Assembly: GCF_946886695.1 (NCBI RefSeq)
Contig: NZ_CAMPJD010000060.1
Span: 1-20,025, forward strand
Length of the DNA: 20,025 bases
Source: an uncultured Pseudoxanthomonas sp.
GTDB lineage: Bacteria; Pseudomonadota; Gammaproteobacteria; Xanthomonadales; Xanthomonadaceae
Reading direction: 5' to 3'
A program made the position numbers and the translations under genes. The notes beneath the pieces were generated by a model that saw only the letters and a program-made list of their open reading frames with translations, had not been told where the DNA came from and searched no databases. This document shows, in pieces, positions 6,634-14,141 of the stretch; within the stretch, counting starts at the first letter, position 1; every line of letters starts with the position of its first letter.

Positions 6634-8721
6634 TCACACCTTCGCCAGCAGCGTACCCTGCGCCGAGTGCGGCGCGTCATCACCCGGCGTCAGTTTGACG
6701 TAGCTCCCGTCCACTTGCAGTTCCCACGCGTTGCAGTTGTCGTCGAGGTAGTTCTGCAGGCCGTCCTTGAACACGCGCGTGGCGAGCTCCTTGTCGAGGA
6801 TCGGGAAGCAGGTCTCCACGCGGTGCAGCAGGTTGCGTTCCAGCCAGTCGGCACTGGCGCAGTACAGTTCCGGCGAGCCGTCGTTGCCGAACCAGTAGAT
6901 GCGGCTGTGCTCTAGGAAACGCCCGACGATGGACCGCACGCGGATGTTGTCGGAGATGCCGGGCACGCCGGGGCGCAGGGCGCAGGCGCCGCGCACGATC
7001 AGGTCGATCCGCACGCCCGCCTGCGATGCTGCATACAGGGCGCGGATGATGCGTGGTTCGTTGATGGCATTGATCTTGGCGATGACGCGCGCAGGCTTGC
7101 CGGCCTTTGCGAGCCTGGCCTCGCGTTCGATCTTCTTGATCAGGCCCGGGTGCAGGGTAAAGGGTGATTGCAGCAGGCGCTTGAGCTTGGTGGTAGGGGC
7201 CAGGCCCGACAGCTGCTGGAACAGCAGGTGCACGTCGGTGCCGATATCCGGGTCGCTGGTCAGCAGGCCGATGTCGGTATACGCGCGCGCCGTGCCGCTG
7301 TGGTAGTTGCCTGTGCCCAGGTGCACGTAACGACGCAGCTTGCGGCCTTCGCGGCGCACGATCAGCAGCATCTTGGCGTGGGTCTTGTAGCCCACCACGC
7401 CATAGACGACCTGCGCGCCGGCTTCCTGCAGCTTGTCCGCCACGCCGAGGTTGGCGTCCTCGTCGAAGCGCGCGCGCAGTTCCACCACCACGGTGACGTC
7501 CTTGCCGTTGCGCGCGGCCTGCACCAGGGCCTCGACCAGGGCCGAGTCCTTGCCGGTGCGGTACAGCGTCTGCTTGATGGCCAGTACATCGGGATCGACG
7601 GCGGCCTGCTTGACCACTTCGAGCACGGCAGCGAACGAATCGAACGGGTGGTGCAGCAGCACGTCGCCGTCGGCGACCTTCTCGAAAATCGCATCGCTGT
7701 CGCGCAGCGTGCGCGGGGTGAATGCCGGGTACTTCAGTTCCGGGCGCTGCACCAGGTCATAGACCTGGATCACGCGGTTGAGGTTGACCGGTCCGTTGAT
7801 CGGGTACACCGCATGTTCCGGCAGGGCGAAGTTCTGCAACAACTGCCGCACGATGGGCTTGGGGCAGTCGTGGGCGATCTCCAGCCGCACGGCCGGCCGG
7901 TAGCCGCGGCCCACCAGTTCGTCACGCAGGGCCAGCGCCAGGTTCTCCACTTCCTCTTCGTCGACCACGACCTCGGAGTTGCGGGTCACGCGGAACTGGT
8001 AGGAACCCTTGACCTCCATGCCCGGGAACAACTCATCGACGAATACCGACAGCACCGACGACAGCAGGACGAAGTCGTTCTCGCCGCCGGACACGCGCTG
8101 CGGCAGGTGGATGATGCGCGGCAGCGAGCGCGGCGCGCGGACGATGGCGAGGTGGCCGGCGCGACCGAACGCATCCTTGCCCTTCAGCACCACCACGATG
8201 TTGAGCGACTTGTTGAGGATCTTGGGGAACGGATGCGCCGGGTCCAGGCCCAGCGGCGACAGCACCGGCATGATCTCGTTGCGGAAGTAGGCGCGCAGCC
8301 AACGCTTCTGGCGTGCGTTCCAGCTGTCGCGACCGAACACGCGTACGCCGGCTTCGGCCAGGCCGGGGCGCAGCACGTCGTTCCAGCACTTGTACTGTGC
8401 ATCCACCAGTTCGGCGGCGCGGTCGTGGATCTTGTTGAGCACGGTGGCCGGGCTCATGCCGTCCGCGCCTGGCGGCAGGCCGAAATCCAGCGCATGGCGC
8501 ACGGTGGCCGCGCGGATCTCGAAGAACTCGTCCAGGTTGGTGCACGAGATGCACAGGAATCGCAGGCGCTCCAGCAGCGGCACCGACGGATCCTGGGCCT
8601 GCGCCAGCACGCGGAAGTTGAAATCCAGCTGGGACAGCTCGCGGTTGAGGTAGAGCGCCGGGTCGCGCAGCGCGTCATCGCCGGTCGCGGGGGCAGGCAT
8701 CGTGTCCAGGGCGGCGTTCAT
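6634..8721 (-). CDS. ppk: polyphosphate kinase 1
   Basis: This is a 695-residue enzyme that polymerises the terminal phosphate of ATP into polyphosphate. The N-terminal domain begins Y-L-N-R-E-L-S-Q-L-D-F-N near residue 24. The two essential histidines of the family are present as H448 (K-T-H-A-K-M-L-L-I) and H605 (F-L-E-H-S-R-I-Y), 157 residues apart as in the E. coli enzyme. H-L-G-T-G-N-Y-H near 467-474 and I-S-D-N-I-R-V-R-S-I-V near 589-599 are further signatures. Full length, with no frameshift. The start ATG (8721-8719) overlaps the phoR stop as ATGA, indicating translational coupling. Low-phosphate control through the Pho box upstream of phoB is likely if transcription reads through. 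Confidence 0.97.
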   Translation of the reverse strand: MNAALDTMPAPATGDDALRDPALYLNRELSQLDFNFRVLAQAQDPSVPLLERLRFLCISCTNLDEFFEIRAATVRHALDFGLPPGADGMSPATVLNKIHDRAAELVDAQYKCWNDVLRPGLAEAGVRVFGRDSWNARQKRWLRAYFRNEIMPVLSPLGLDPAHPFPKILNKSLNIVVVLKGKDAFGRAGHLAIVRAPRSLPRIIHLPQRVSGGENDFVLLSSVLSVFVDELFPGMEVKGSYQFRVTRNSEVVVDEEEVENLALALRDELVGRGYRPAVRLEIAHDCPKPIVRQLLQNFALPEHAVYPINGPVNLNRVIQVYDLVQRPELKYPAFTPRTLRDSDAIFEKVADGDVLLHHPFDSFAAVLEVVKQAAVDPDVLAIKQTLYRTGKDSALVEALVQAARNGKDVTVVVELRARFDEDANLGVADKLQEAGAQVVYGVVGYKTHAKMLLIVRREGRKLRRYVHLGTGNYHSGTARAYTDIGLLTSDPDIGTDVHLLFQQLSGLAPTTKLKRLLQSPFTLHPGLIKKIEREARLAKAGKPARVIAKINAINEPRIIRALYAASQAGVRIDLIVRGACALRPGVPGISDNIRVRSIVGRFLEHSRIYWFGNDGSPELYCASADWLERNLLHRVETCFPILDKELATRVFKDGLQNYLDDNCNAWELQVDGSYVKLTPGDDAPHSAQGTLLAKV

Positions 8722-10058
8722 GCGGTCTGGCTGTCCGTGATGATGGGGGTGGGGGCGTCGAGGCGCGGCTCCACGCGTTCGGCACCGAAATGGATGGAGA
8801 ACAGGCTGCCCTGGCCCACCTCGCTCTCGATTTCGAGGCGCGCCTGGTGCAGGTTCAGCACATGCTTGACGATCGACAGGCCCAGGCCGGTGCCGCCGCT
8901 TTCGCGTGAGCGGCTGGTGGACACGCGGTAGAAGCGCTCGGTGATGCGCGGCAGGTGCGAGGTGGGGATGCCGTAGCCGGTATCGCGCACGCTCAGCAGG
9001 GCGCCGTCGCCCTCGCGCGCGAAGCGCACGGTGATCGTGCCGCCGACCGGTGTATAGCGCACCGCGTTGCTGACCAGGTTGGAGAACGCGCTGTGCAGTT
9101 CCTTGTTGGAGCCGGACAGGTCGACGTTCGCCTCGTCCTGCATGACGATGGTGTGGCGTCGCTGGCTGAGGGCCTCGGCTTCGCGCCGCAGCGTGGCCAG
9201 CATCGGCGCCATGGCTACGTTCTCATCGGGCAGGCTGTCCTGCGCTTCCAGCCGGGACAGCGTCAGCAGGTCTTCCACCAGTTGCGTCATGCGCTGCGAC
9301 TGCTTCTGCATTTCCGACAGCATCGGCGCCCAGTCCGGATACTCGGTGGGCTCCAGCATGTCCAGGTAACCATGCACGACGGTCAACGGCGTGCGGAGTT
9401 CATGCGAGACGTTGGCGACGAAATCACGGCGCATCTGCTCCAGGCGCAGCATCTTGCTGACATCGCGCGCAACCAGCAGCCAGTACTCGTCGGAATAGGG
9501 GATCAGCCGCAGGTTGAGGCGCAGGTTCGGGTCCACCGGTGAGGCGGCGTCGAGCATCGGTTCGGCATTGCGGCCGGCGGCCAGCCAGTGCGACATCGGC
9601 AACGGCTGCAGGCGATCACCGACCGGGGCGCCGATGTCCGTCGGGTACTGCAGGCCGAGCAGGCTGGTGGCGGCCTTGTTGAACCACTGCACGCGCTGGC
9701 TGTTGCGTTCCACCACCACGACGGCATCCGGCAGCGCGGCGGCGGCGGCGCGATAGGCGCGCAGCATGTCGAGCAGGCGGCGCTTGCGGGTACGCATTTC
9801 GGCCTGGCCACGGAACAGCAGGCGGTCGAGTTCGTTCCACACGCCCCTGCCTTGCGCCGGCTCGAGTCGCTGGCGTGCGGTCAGGCGCAGCAGCACCTTG
9901 CGCAGGCGCCAGTAGTGCCACGCGACCACGCCCAGCGCGGCGATGGTCACGATCGGCCACACCTGGCCGACCAGCAGGCCCACCACCACGGCCAGCGCCA
10001 GGATCAGCGCCAACTGGCCGAGCGTCTTGAACCAGGCGGAACGGATGTCATGGGGCAT
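8718..10058 (-). CDS. phoR: phosphate regulon sensor histidine kinase PhoR
   Basis: This is a 446-residue inner-membrane sensor kinase. Two adjacent hydrophobic segments (about 12-32 and 34-48) form the short membrane anchor, followed by a linker helix, a PAS domain (about 100-200, with L-P-D-A-V-V-V-V-E-R), and the dimerisation/phosphoacceptor domain with H219 in N-V-S-H-E-L-R-T-P-L. The ATP-binding domain has the N box around N327-N331, D-T-G-Y-G-I-P at 359-365, F-Y-R-V at 376-379 and G-G-T-G-L-G-L at 388-394. It lacks a large periplasmic sensor, as usual for PhoR. It follows phoB after an unusually long 313-bp gap holding an inverted REP pair, and ATG 10058 has no clear ribosome site, so it may have its own promoter. 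Confidence 0.95.
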   Translation of the reverse strand: MPHDIRSAWFKTLGQLALILALAVVVGLLVGQVWPIVTIAALGVVAWHYWRLRKVLLRLTARQRLEPAQGRGVWNELDRLLFRGQAEMRTRKRRLLDMLRAYRAAAAALPDAVVVVERNSQRVQWFNKAATSLLGLQYPTDIGAPVGDRLQPLPMSHWLAAGRNAEPMLDAASPVDPNLRLNLRLIPYSDEYWLLVARDVSKMLRLEQMRRDFVANVSHELRTPLTVVHGYLDMLEPTEYPDWAPMLSEMQKQSQRMTQLVEDLLTLSRLEAQDSLPDENVAMAPMLATLRREAEALSQRRHTIVMQDEANVDLSGSNKELHSAFSNLVSNAVRYTPVGGTITVRFAREGDGALLSVRDTGYGIPTSHLPRITERFYRVSTSRSRESGGTGLGLSIVKHVLNLHQARLEIESEVGQGSLFSIHFGAERVEPRLDAPTPIITDSQTA

Positions 10059-10175
10059 GGGGCGATTGTAGGCAGATGTGTATGACAGGAGGGATGGGAC
10101 TGCAGGGGCGTGATGGGTACAGGGATTGGAAGATGGTCAGCCGGGGCGCGATGTGCCGTGCGGGCAGGGGTCCGT

Positions 10176-10286
10176 CGTCATCCCGGCGCAGGCCGGGATC
10201 GATGTCGCTCTTGGCGCTGCTTGCGTCATTCCAGAGCAGGAACAACGGCGAGCGCAAAATGGATCCCGGCCTGCGCCGGGATGACG
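10176..10286. repeat. inverted REP pair with perfect 25-bp arms, in the phoB-phoR gap
   Basis: The arm at 10176-10200 is the exact reverse complement of the arm at 10262-10286, separated by 61 bp. Each arm is itself a hairpin with the 7-bp stem TCCCGGC/GCCGGGA and a 4-nt loop. This is the layout of a REPIN, two inverted REP sequences moved as a unit by RAYT-type transposases in many proteobacteria. It fills the middle of the 313-bp non-coding gap 10059-10371; in the rest of the gap I see only a small dyad, CCGGA-TG-TCCGG (10346-10357). It could attenuate transcription or protect the mRNA 3' end between phoB and phoR. No transposase is visible in the window. Confidence 0.85.
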
Positions 10287-10371
10287 GAAGGGGGGTGGTA
10301 GGTCTTCGTCACATCCCCACAGCGATGGAAGAAGGCGCGTTCACACCGGATGTCCGGACCTGCCGGAATCC

Positions 10372-11061
10372 TCACATCGAGGCCGAGAAGCGGTAGCCGG
10401 AACCGCGAACGGTCTGCACCATGTTCTCCAGGCCATGCGGCTCCAGGGTCTTGCGCAGGCGCCGGATATGCACGTCGACCGTGCGTTCCTCGACGTACAC
10501 GCTGCCACCCCAGACATGGTCCAGCAGCTGCGTGCGCGAGTAGACGCGCTCGGGGTGGGTCATGAAGAAGTGCAGCAGGCGGTATTCGGTGGGGCCGATG
10601 GCAACCGGCGTGTCGCCGGCGAACACGCGGTGGGCGGCACCGTCGATGCGCAGGTTGCCCACCGCGACGCTGCCGTCTTCATCGTCGTCGCGCGAGCGGC
10701 GCATCACCGCGCGGATGCGGGCCAGCAGCTCACGTGCGGAGAACGGCTTGACCACGTAATCGTCGACGCCGGCTTCCAGGCCGCCGACGCGATCGTTCTC
10801 TTCGCCGCGAGCGGTCAGCATGATGATGGGCACGTCGCGGGTCATCGCGTCCTTGCGCCAGCGGCGGGCCAGTTCCAGCCCGCTGGTGCCGGGCAGCATC
10901 CAGTCCAGCAGGATCAGGTCCGGTACGCGGTCGGCGATGGCGTTCTGGGCCTCGCGGGCGTCACCGGCATGGATGGGTTCGTATTCGCCCTTGCGCAGGG
11001 CGAACGCCACCATGTCGCGGATGGCGGGCTCGTCGTCGACGATCAGGATGTGCTTCTGCAC
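10372..11061 (-). CDS. phoB: phosphate regulon response regulator PhoB
   Basis: This is a 229-residue OmpR/PhoB-type response regulator. The receiver domain (1-120) has the acidic pocket D9-D10, phosphoacceptor D53 (L-L-D-W-M-L-P-G-T-S), T83 and K105 (V-V-K-P-F-S-A-R). The winged-helix DNA-binding domain (about 130-229) includes E-Y-R-L-L-H-F-F, Y-S-R-T-Q-L-L-D-H-V-W-G, V-D-V-H-I-R-R-L-R-K-T-L-E and V-R-G-S-G-Y-R-F. The length and the W-M-L-P-G-T-S-G-L-E motif favour PhoB over other family members. The start is GTG 11061-11059, since M-Q-K-H-I-L-I-V-D-D is the normal N-terminus. A Pho box 37 bp upstream indicates autoregulation. phoR follows on the same strand. Confidence 0.96.
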   Translation of the reverse strand: MQKHILIVDDEPAIRDMVAFALRKGEYEPIHAGDAREAQNAIADRVPDLILLDWMLPGTSGLELARRWRKDAMTRDVPIIMLTARGEENDRVGGLEAGVDDYVVKPFSARELLARIRAVMRRSRDDDEDGSVAVGNLRIDGAAHRVFAGDTPVAIGPTEYRLLHFFMTHPERVYSRTQLLDHVWGGSVYVEERTVDVHIRRLRKTLEPHGLENMVQTVRGSGYRFSASM

Positions 11062-11092
11062 GCAGGATCCGGTGGGCGAGGGGGACCGTGCC

Positions 11093-11126
11093 AGTAGACG
11101 ACAATTTTATGACGTTTACATGACAT
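11093..11126 (-). promoter_or_regulatory. Pho box (three 7-bp sites) and -10 element of the phoB promoter
   Basis: Read on the minus strand, the 7-mers ATGTCAT (11126-11120), ACGTCAT (11115-11109) and TTGTCGT (11104-11098) repeat every 11 bp, separated by the A/T-rich spacers GTAA and AAAA. This is the PhoB-box architecture (TGTCA-type heptamers, 4-bp spacers). Treating the first two sites as the core 18-bp box, a TCTACT hexamer (11098-11093; 4 of 6 match to TATAAT) begins 11 nt below, where PhoB-activated promoters place the -10. The GTG of phoB is about 30 nt further on. Confidence 0.75.
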
Positions 11127-11161
11127 GCCGTCGGAGTGTCACAAGGCGCGCCGGCGCGGGC

Positions 11162-12802
11162 TCAGCGGCGTTCGACGTCGGGGTCGCGGATGCCCTGGCG
11201 ACGCAGTTCCAGCACTTCCGGGGTGATGGTGGCGATGCGGGCATCGATCCTGGCGCGGGCGTAGAAATCCAGGTCGCCTTGGTTCTTGAGATTCTGAAGC
11301 TGGATCAAGGCCTGTTCCGGCCGGCCATTCAGATAGGCGGCCTCGGCGTAGGCTTCACCGGCGCGGGCGGTGTCGCCTGCCAGTTCGTTGGCCCTGGCGA
11401 AGTGCTGCTGGAACACCGGATCGTCGCCCGCGCGCGCCATCAGCGGGCGCAGGATGGCTTGCGAGCGCTGCCCGGCCTCGCGCCCGCCCTGTTCGTTCAG
11501 CACCTTCGCGTAGGTCAGGACCGCCGGACGGTTCTGCGGTAATCGCTGCAACAAGGCGTCGAAGCGGCGATTGGCCGCCGCCGGGTCGCCGGTGCGCGAT
11601 TCCGCCTCGCCCAACGCCAGCGTTATCCAGAGGTTGTCGGGATGTTCGTCGTCCAGGCGGCGCAACTCCGTCAACGCGGTCCTGCTGTCGCCGCCCTGCA
11701 GATGGGCGATGGCCAGTCCGTAGCGCTGGGGTGCCGTCAACGGCTTGCCGGCCTGCCGGCGCAGGGTTTCGTACTCCCGTACGGCGGCAGAGGGCGTGCT
11801 GGCGCTGAGTGCCCGCAGGCGCTCGCGCGCCCAGTCGAACTGGCCGGTGTCGCCGCGCTGGAAAACCTGGGTGGGCAGGGTCACAGGGATGGGCAGCAAC
11901 GGGTTGTCGCTGCGGGATTCCGGGAGCGTTACGCCACGCCGGTCGAAGCGTTCGACGTGCTCGCCGCCGGGAACGCGGGTGGTCGCGGTGATCTGGTCTC
12001 CCCGCAACTGGTCGGCGCGCTGGCGGGCCTCACTGATGCGGGTGGTGGTGACCGGGTGGGTCTGCAGATAGTCCGGCACCTGTTCGCGTCCGCTGCCGCG
12101 GCTGGCGCGGGTGGCCTGCTGGAGCTTGGCGAAGAAGCCGGCCATGGCGTCGATGTCGTAACCGGCGCGGGACAGGGTGCGGATGCCGACGCGGTCGGCC
12201 TCGGATTCGTTGGAGCGGGTGTAGTCGATCTGGCGCTGCTGCATCAGGCCCATGGCCGAAGCGATCGCCGCCTGTGACGCATCGCCGCTGGAACTTCCTC
12301 CCGCCGCCTGGGCCAGCACGATGGCCCCCAGCATGCCCAGCAGGATCGGAACCTGGTCGCGTTGCGCCCGTTCCACGCCGCGCAGCACGTGTTGCTGGGT
12401 CACATGGGCGATTTCGTGGGAGAGCACGGCTGCCATCTCGTCTTCGCGGTCCGCCGTCAGCACCAGGCCGGCATTCATGCCGATGTAGCCACCCAGCGTG
12501 GCGAAGGCATTGATCTGCCGGTCGCGCATCATGAAGAACGTGTACGCCTGCTGCGGGTTGTCGCTGTCGGCGCCCAGCCGGCTGCCCACGGTCTGCAACC
12601 AGTCCGTGATCAGCGGGTCTTCCAGCAGATAGCCGTAGTTGCGCAGTTCGCGCAGCATCATGCCGCCGTACTCGGCCTGACGTGCCGGCGTGAGCAGCTC
12701 GCCCGCGGACGAGCCGATGTCCGGCAGCCGTGTGTCCTGGGAGGCTGCCAACGGTGCCGCGAGGGCCAAGGTAAGGGCGGTGGCAAGCAGGATGGGGCGC
12801 AA
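11162..12802 (-). CDS. periplasmic M48 metalloprotease with TPR domain (BepA/YfgC-like)
   Basis: This is a 546-residue secreted zinc protease and chaperone, probably acting in outer-membrane protein quality control as BepA does. A signal peptide (about 1-21, MRPILLATALTLALA...A-A-S) is followed by the M48 domain: H129-E130-I-A-H133 as the zinc site, E201 in N-E-S-E-A-D as likely third ligand, and the D-Y-L-Q-T-H-P-V-T-T-T-R-I motif near 244-256. The C-terminal part (about 330-510) is alpha-helical with TPR-like repeats. The start is TTG 12802-12800, supported by GGAG with 7-nt spacing and by the signal peptide beginning there. It is divergent from the glutaredoxin gene and ends 100 bp before phoB. 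Confidence 0.92.
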   Translation of the reverse strand: MRPILLATALTLALAAPLAASQDTRLPDIGSSAGELLTPARQAEYGGMMLRELRNYGYLLEDPLITDWLQTVGSRLGADSDNPQQAYTFFMMRDRQINAFATLGGYIGMNAGLVLTADREDEMAAVLSHEIAHVTQQHVLRGVERAQRDQVPILLGMLGAIVLAQAAGGSSSGDASQAAIASAMGLMQQRQIDYTRSNESEADRVGIRTLSRAGYDIDAMAGFFAKLQQATRASRGSGREQVPDYLQTHPVTTTRISEARQRADQLRGDQITATTRVPGGEHVERFDRRGVTLPESRSDNPLLPIPVTLPTQVFQRGDTGQFDWARERLRALSASTPSAAVREYETLRRQAGKPLTAPQRYGLAIAHLQGGDSRTALTELRRLDDEHPDNLWITLALGEAESRTGDPAAANRRFDALLQRLPQNRPAVLTYAKVLNEQGGREAGQRSQAILRPLMARAGDDPVFQQHFARANELAGDTARAGEAYAEAAYLNGRPEQALIQLQNLKNQGDLDFYARARIDARIATITPEVLELRRQGIRDPDVERR

Positions 12803-12915
12803 ACGATGGCTCCGTGGCGGATAATGGGCAGCCGGGTCAGGATGACGGGTCGCTGATCCGGGCGAGTGAATACGTGGTTAACCGGACCAGTACCGGCCCG
12901 CACTGTTCCATGGTC

Positions 12916-12930
12916 CCGACTGGAAGTCGG
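12916..12930. other. short hairpin in the divergent M48-glutaredoxin gap
   Basis: CCGACT (12916-12921), loop GGA, AGTCGG (12925-12930) forms a perfect 6-bp stem. The surrounding 188-bp gap also holds the palindrome GGTTAACC (12876-12883). Convincing -35/-10 pairs for either gene were not found. Confidence 0.3.
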
Positions 12931-12990
12931 CCCGATGCGCCCGATATCGGTCAGGACCACAGCATGCCCCTTTCGTTCCGGAGAACTCCC

Positions 12991-13281
12991 TTGAGCGACA
13001 CCCCGCAGGGCGCCACCGCGCCCGAGATCACCCTCTACAGCACCGCCATCTGCCCATACTGCGTGGCGGCCAAGAACTTCCTCAAGAGCAAGGGCCAGAC
13101 CTGGACCGAAGTGCGCATCGACCTGGATGCGGCCGCGCGCGAGAAGATGATCGCCAAAGCCAGGCGCACCAGCGTGCCGCAGATCTTCATCGGCGAGACC
13201 CATGTGGGCGGCTACGACGACATGATCGCGATGCACCGTGCGGGCAAGCTGGAAGCCCTGCTCGCAGGGGAATCGGCATGA
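12991..13281 (+). CDS. grxC: class I glutaredoxin (GrxC-like)
   Basis: This is a 96-residue dithiol glutaredoxin that reduces disulfides and mixed disulfides using glutathione. The active site is C21-P-Y-C24, followed by the cis-proline region T60-S-V-P63-Q-I-F-I and the glutathione-binding G73-G74-Y-D-D. The chosen start is TTG 12991 because GGAG (12980-12983) lies 7 nt upstream. ATG 12964 is a real alternative: it has AGGA (12953-12956) at 7-nt spacing and would add nine residues (MPLSFRRTP). The stop overlaps the start of the next gene as ATGA, so it is co-translated with the AhpD-like protein. GrxC is the best name by length and the CPYC site. Confidence 0.9.
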   Translation: MSDTPQGATAPEITLYSTAICPYCVAAKNFLKSKGQTWTEVRIDLDAAAREKMIAKARRTSVPQIFIGETHVGGYDDMIAMHRAGKLEALLAGESA

Positions 13282-13670
13282 GCGCAGACGACGACAGCCA
13301 GGACCGAGTGAAGGCATTCACCGAGTTCCGGCAGCGCATGAACAAGCGCATCCTGGACGAGCCCAACCAGGTCGTCCGCCGCTTCTTCGCGCTGGACACG
13401 CAGACCTATCAGGCAGGCGCGCTGGATGTGAAGACGAAGGAACTGCTGGGCCTGGTGGCCTCGATGGTCCTGCGTTGCGACGATTGCATCAGCTACCACG
13501 TCGCCCAGTGCAAGGAGGTCGGGGTGACGCGCGAGGAGTTCTTCGAGACGTTCTCGGTGGGCCTGGTGGTGGGGGGCTCCATCGTCATCCCGCACCTGCG
13601 CCGGGCGGTGGATTTCCTCGACCAGTTGGAAGGCGGGCAGGCTGACGCGCCGTCGGCGCACGAACACTGA
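13278..13670 (+). CDS. carboxymuconolactone decarboxylase family protein, AhpD-like CxxC type
   Basis: This is a 130-residue all-helical protein of the AhpD/CMD fold. Residues 55-80 carry the signature K-E-L-L-G-L-V-A-S...R-C67-D-D-C70-I-S-Y-H74, the CxxC plus histidine of AhpD-like peroxidase or thiol-disulfide proteins, which makes a true decarboxylase role unlikely. The helix E-E-F-F-E-T-F-S-V-G-L-V-V-G-G-S near 87-101 is also usual. ATG 13278 overlaps the TGA of the glutaredoxin gene, so the pair is one operon and the glutaredoxin is a candidate reductant for its CxxC (inference). The C-terminus ends in a His-rich tail (H-E-H). No peroxiredoxin gene is next to it. Confidence 0.88.
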   Translation: MSADDDSQDRVKAFTEFRQRMNKRILDEPNQVVRRFFALDTQTYQAGALDVKTKELLGLVASMVLRCDDCISYHVAQCKEVGVTREEFFETFSVGLVVGGSIVIPHLRRAVDFLDQLEGGQADAPSAHEH

Positions 13671-13701
13671 AGCCCAGTGAGGGCGGCGCAGGTCCATCCC
13701 C

Positions 13702-13881
13702 CGTCCGTCCTCCTCCATCGTCCCAGCGAAGGCTGGAACCCATCTTGATCTTTGTCCCCCGCCTTTGACGTGTGAAGGAGGAGCAGAAGCAAGATGGATC
13801 CCAGCTTTCGCTGGGAAGACAGCTCGGTGGCGATCCATTCCGCCCATGCCCCGCAGACCCCGGCCTCCGACCGTTGTCGAT
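13702..13881. repeat. direct repeat copy A, containing an inverted REP pair (13719-13820)
   Basis: This is the first of two direct repeats in the 551-bp non-coding gap 13671-14221. It aligns with copy B (13939-14117) at an offset of 237 bp without gaps for 151 bp (16 mismatches by hand count), then with a one-base gap to 13881. Inside, a left REP (13719-13747; stem CCAGC, loop GAAG, GCTGG) and a right REP (13790-13820; perfect 7-bp stem TCCCAGC, loop TTTC, GCTGGGA) face each other, as in a REPIN. The left stem is partly decayed. Confidence 0.85.
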
Positions 13882-13922
13882 GGCGAGGCAGACAGGTTCA
13901 CCCACGGGCACCGAGCCTCTCG

Positions 13923-13938
13923 CCTGCCTGCCTGCCTG
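13923..13938. repeat. (CCTG)4 tetranucleotide tandem repeat
   Basis: Four perfect CCTG units lie at the junction just before direct repeat copy B. It is a short simple repeat in non-coding DNA, with no promoter or reading frame around it that it would obviously switch. Confidence 0.8.
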
Positions 13939-14117
13939 CGTCCGTCCTCCACCGTCGTCCCAGCGCAGGCTGGGACCCATCTTGATCTTTGCCTTCCGCC
14001 TTCGCGGTGTGAAGGAGGAGCAGAAGCAAGATGGATGCCTGCTTTCGCTGGGAAGACAGCTCGGTAGCGATCCGTTCCTGCCATGCCCCGGCGGGACGAC
14101 CTCCGACCATCGTCGAT
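13939..14117. repeat. direct repeat copy B, containing an inverted REP pair (13956-14057)
   Basis: This is the second copy of the direct repeat described at 13702-13881. Here the left REP has a perfect 8-bp stem (GTCCCAGC, loop GCAG, GCTGGGAC at 13957-13976), while the right one is decayed by changes at the stem base (GCCTGC opposite GCTGGGA). So each copy keeps one intact and one worn REP, on opposite sides. The repeat ends about 25 bp before the likely -10 of the isocitrate dehydrogenase gene. Confidence 0.85.
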
Positions 14118-14141
14118 TAGGGGACTTGTCGGCCGTTCGGG

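Noticed and set aside
7168..8931. 587-codon open frame on the + strand, antisense to ppk
   Set aside because: It lies opposite a clear ppk gene; its composition is the Gln/His/Val/Arg-rich pattern expected of the antisense frame of GC-rich coding DNA, with no recognisable domain.
11147..11158. Perfect 12-bp palindrome CGCGCCGGCGCG just after the M48 protease gene
   Set aside because: No loop and no T-tract, so not a terminator; GC-only palindromes are expected by chance in this DNA.
12814..12990. Glutaredoxin start at 12814, giving 155 residues
   Set aside because: It crosses the divergent promoter region and a hairpin. Both 12991 (TTG) and 12964 (ATG) have ribosome sites and give normal glutaredoxin lengths.
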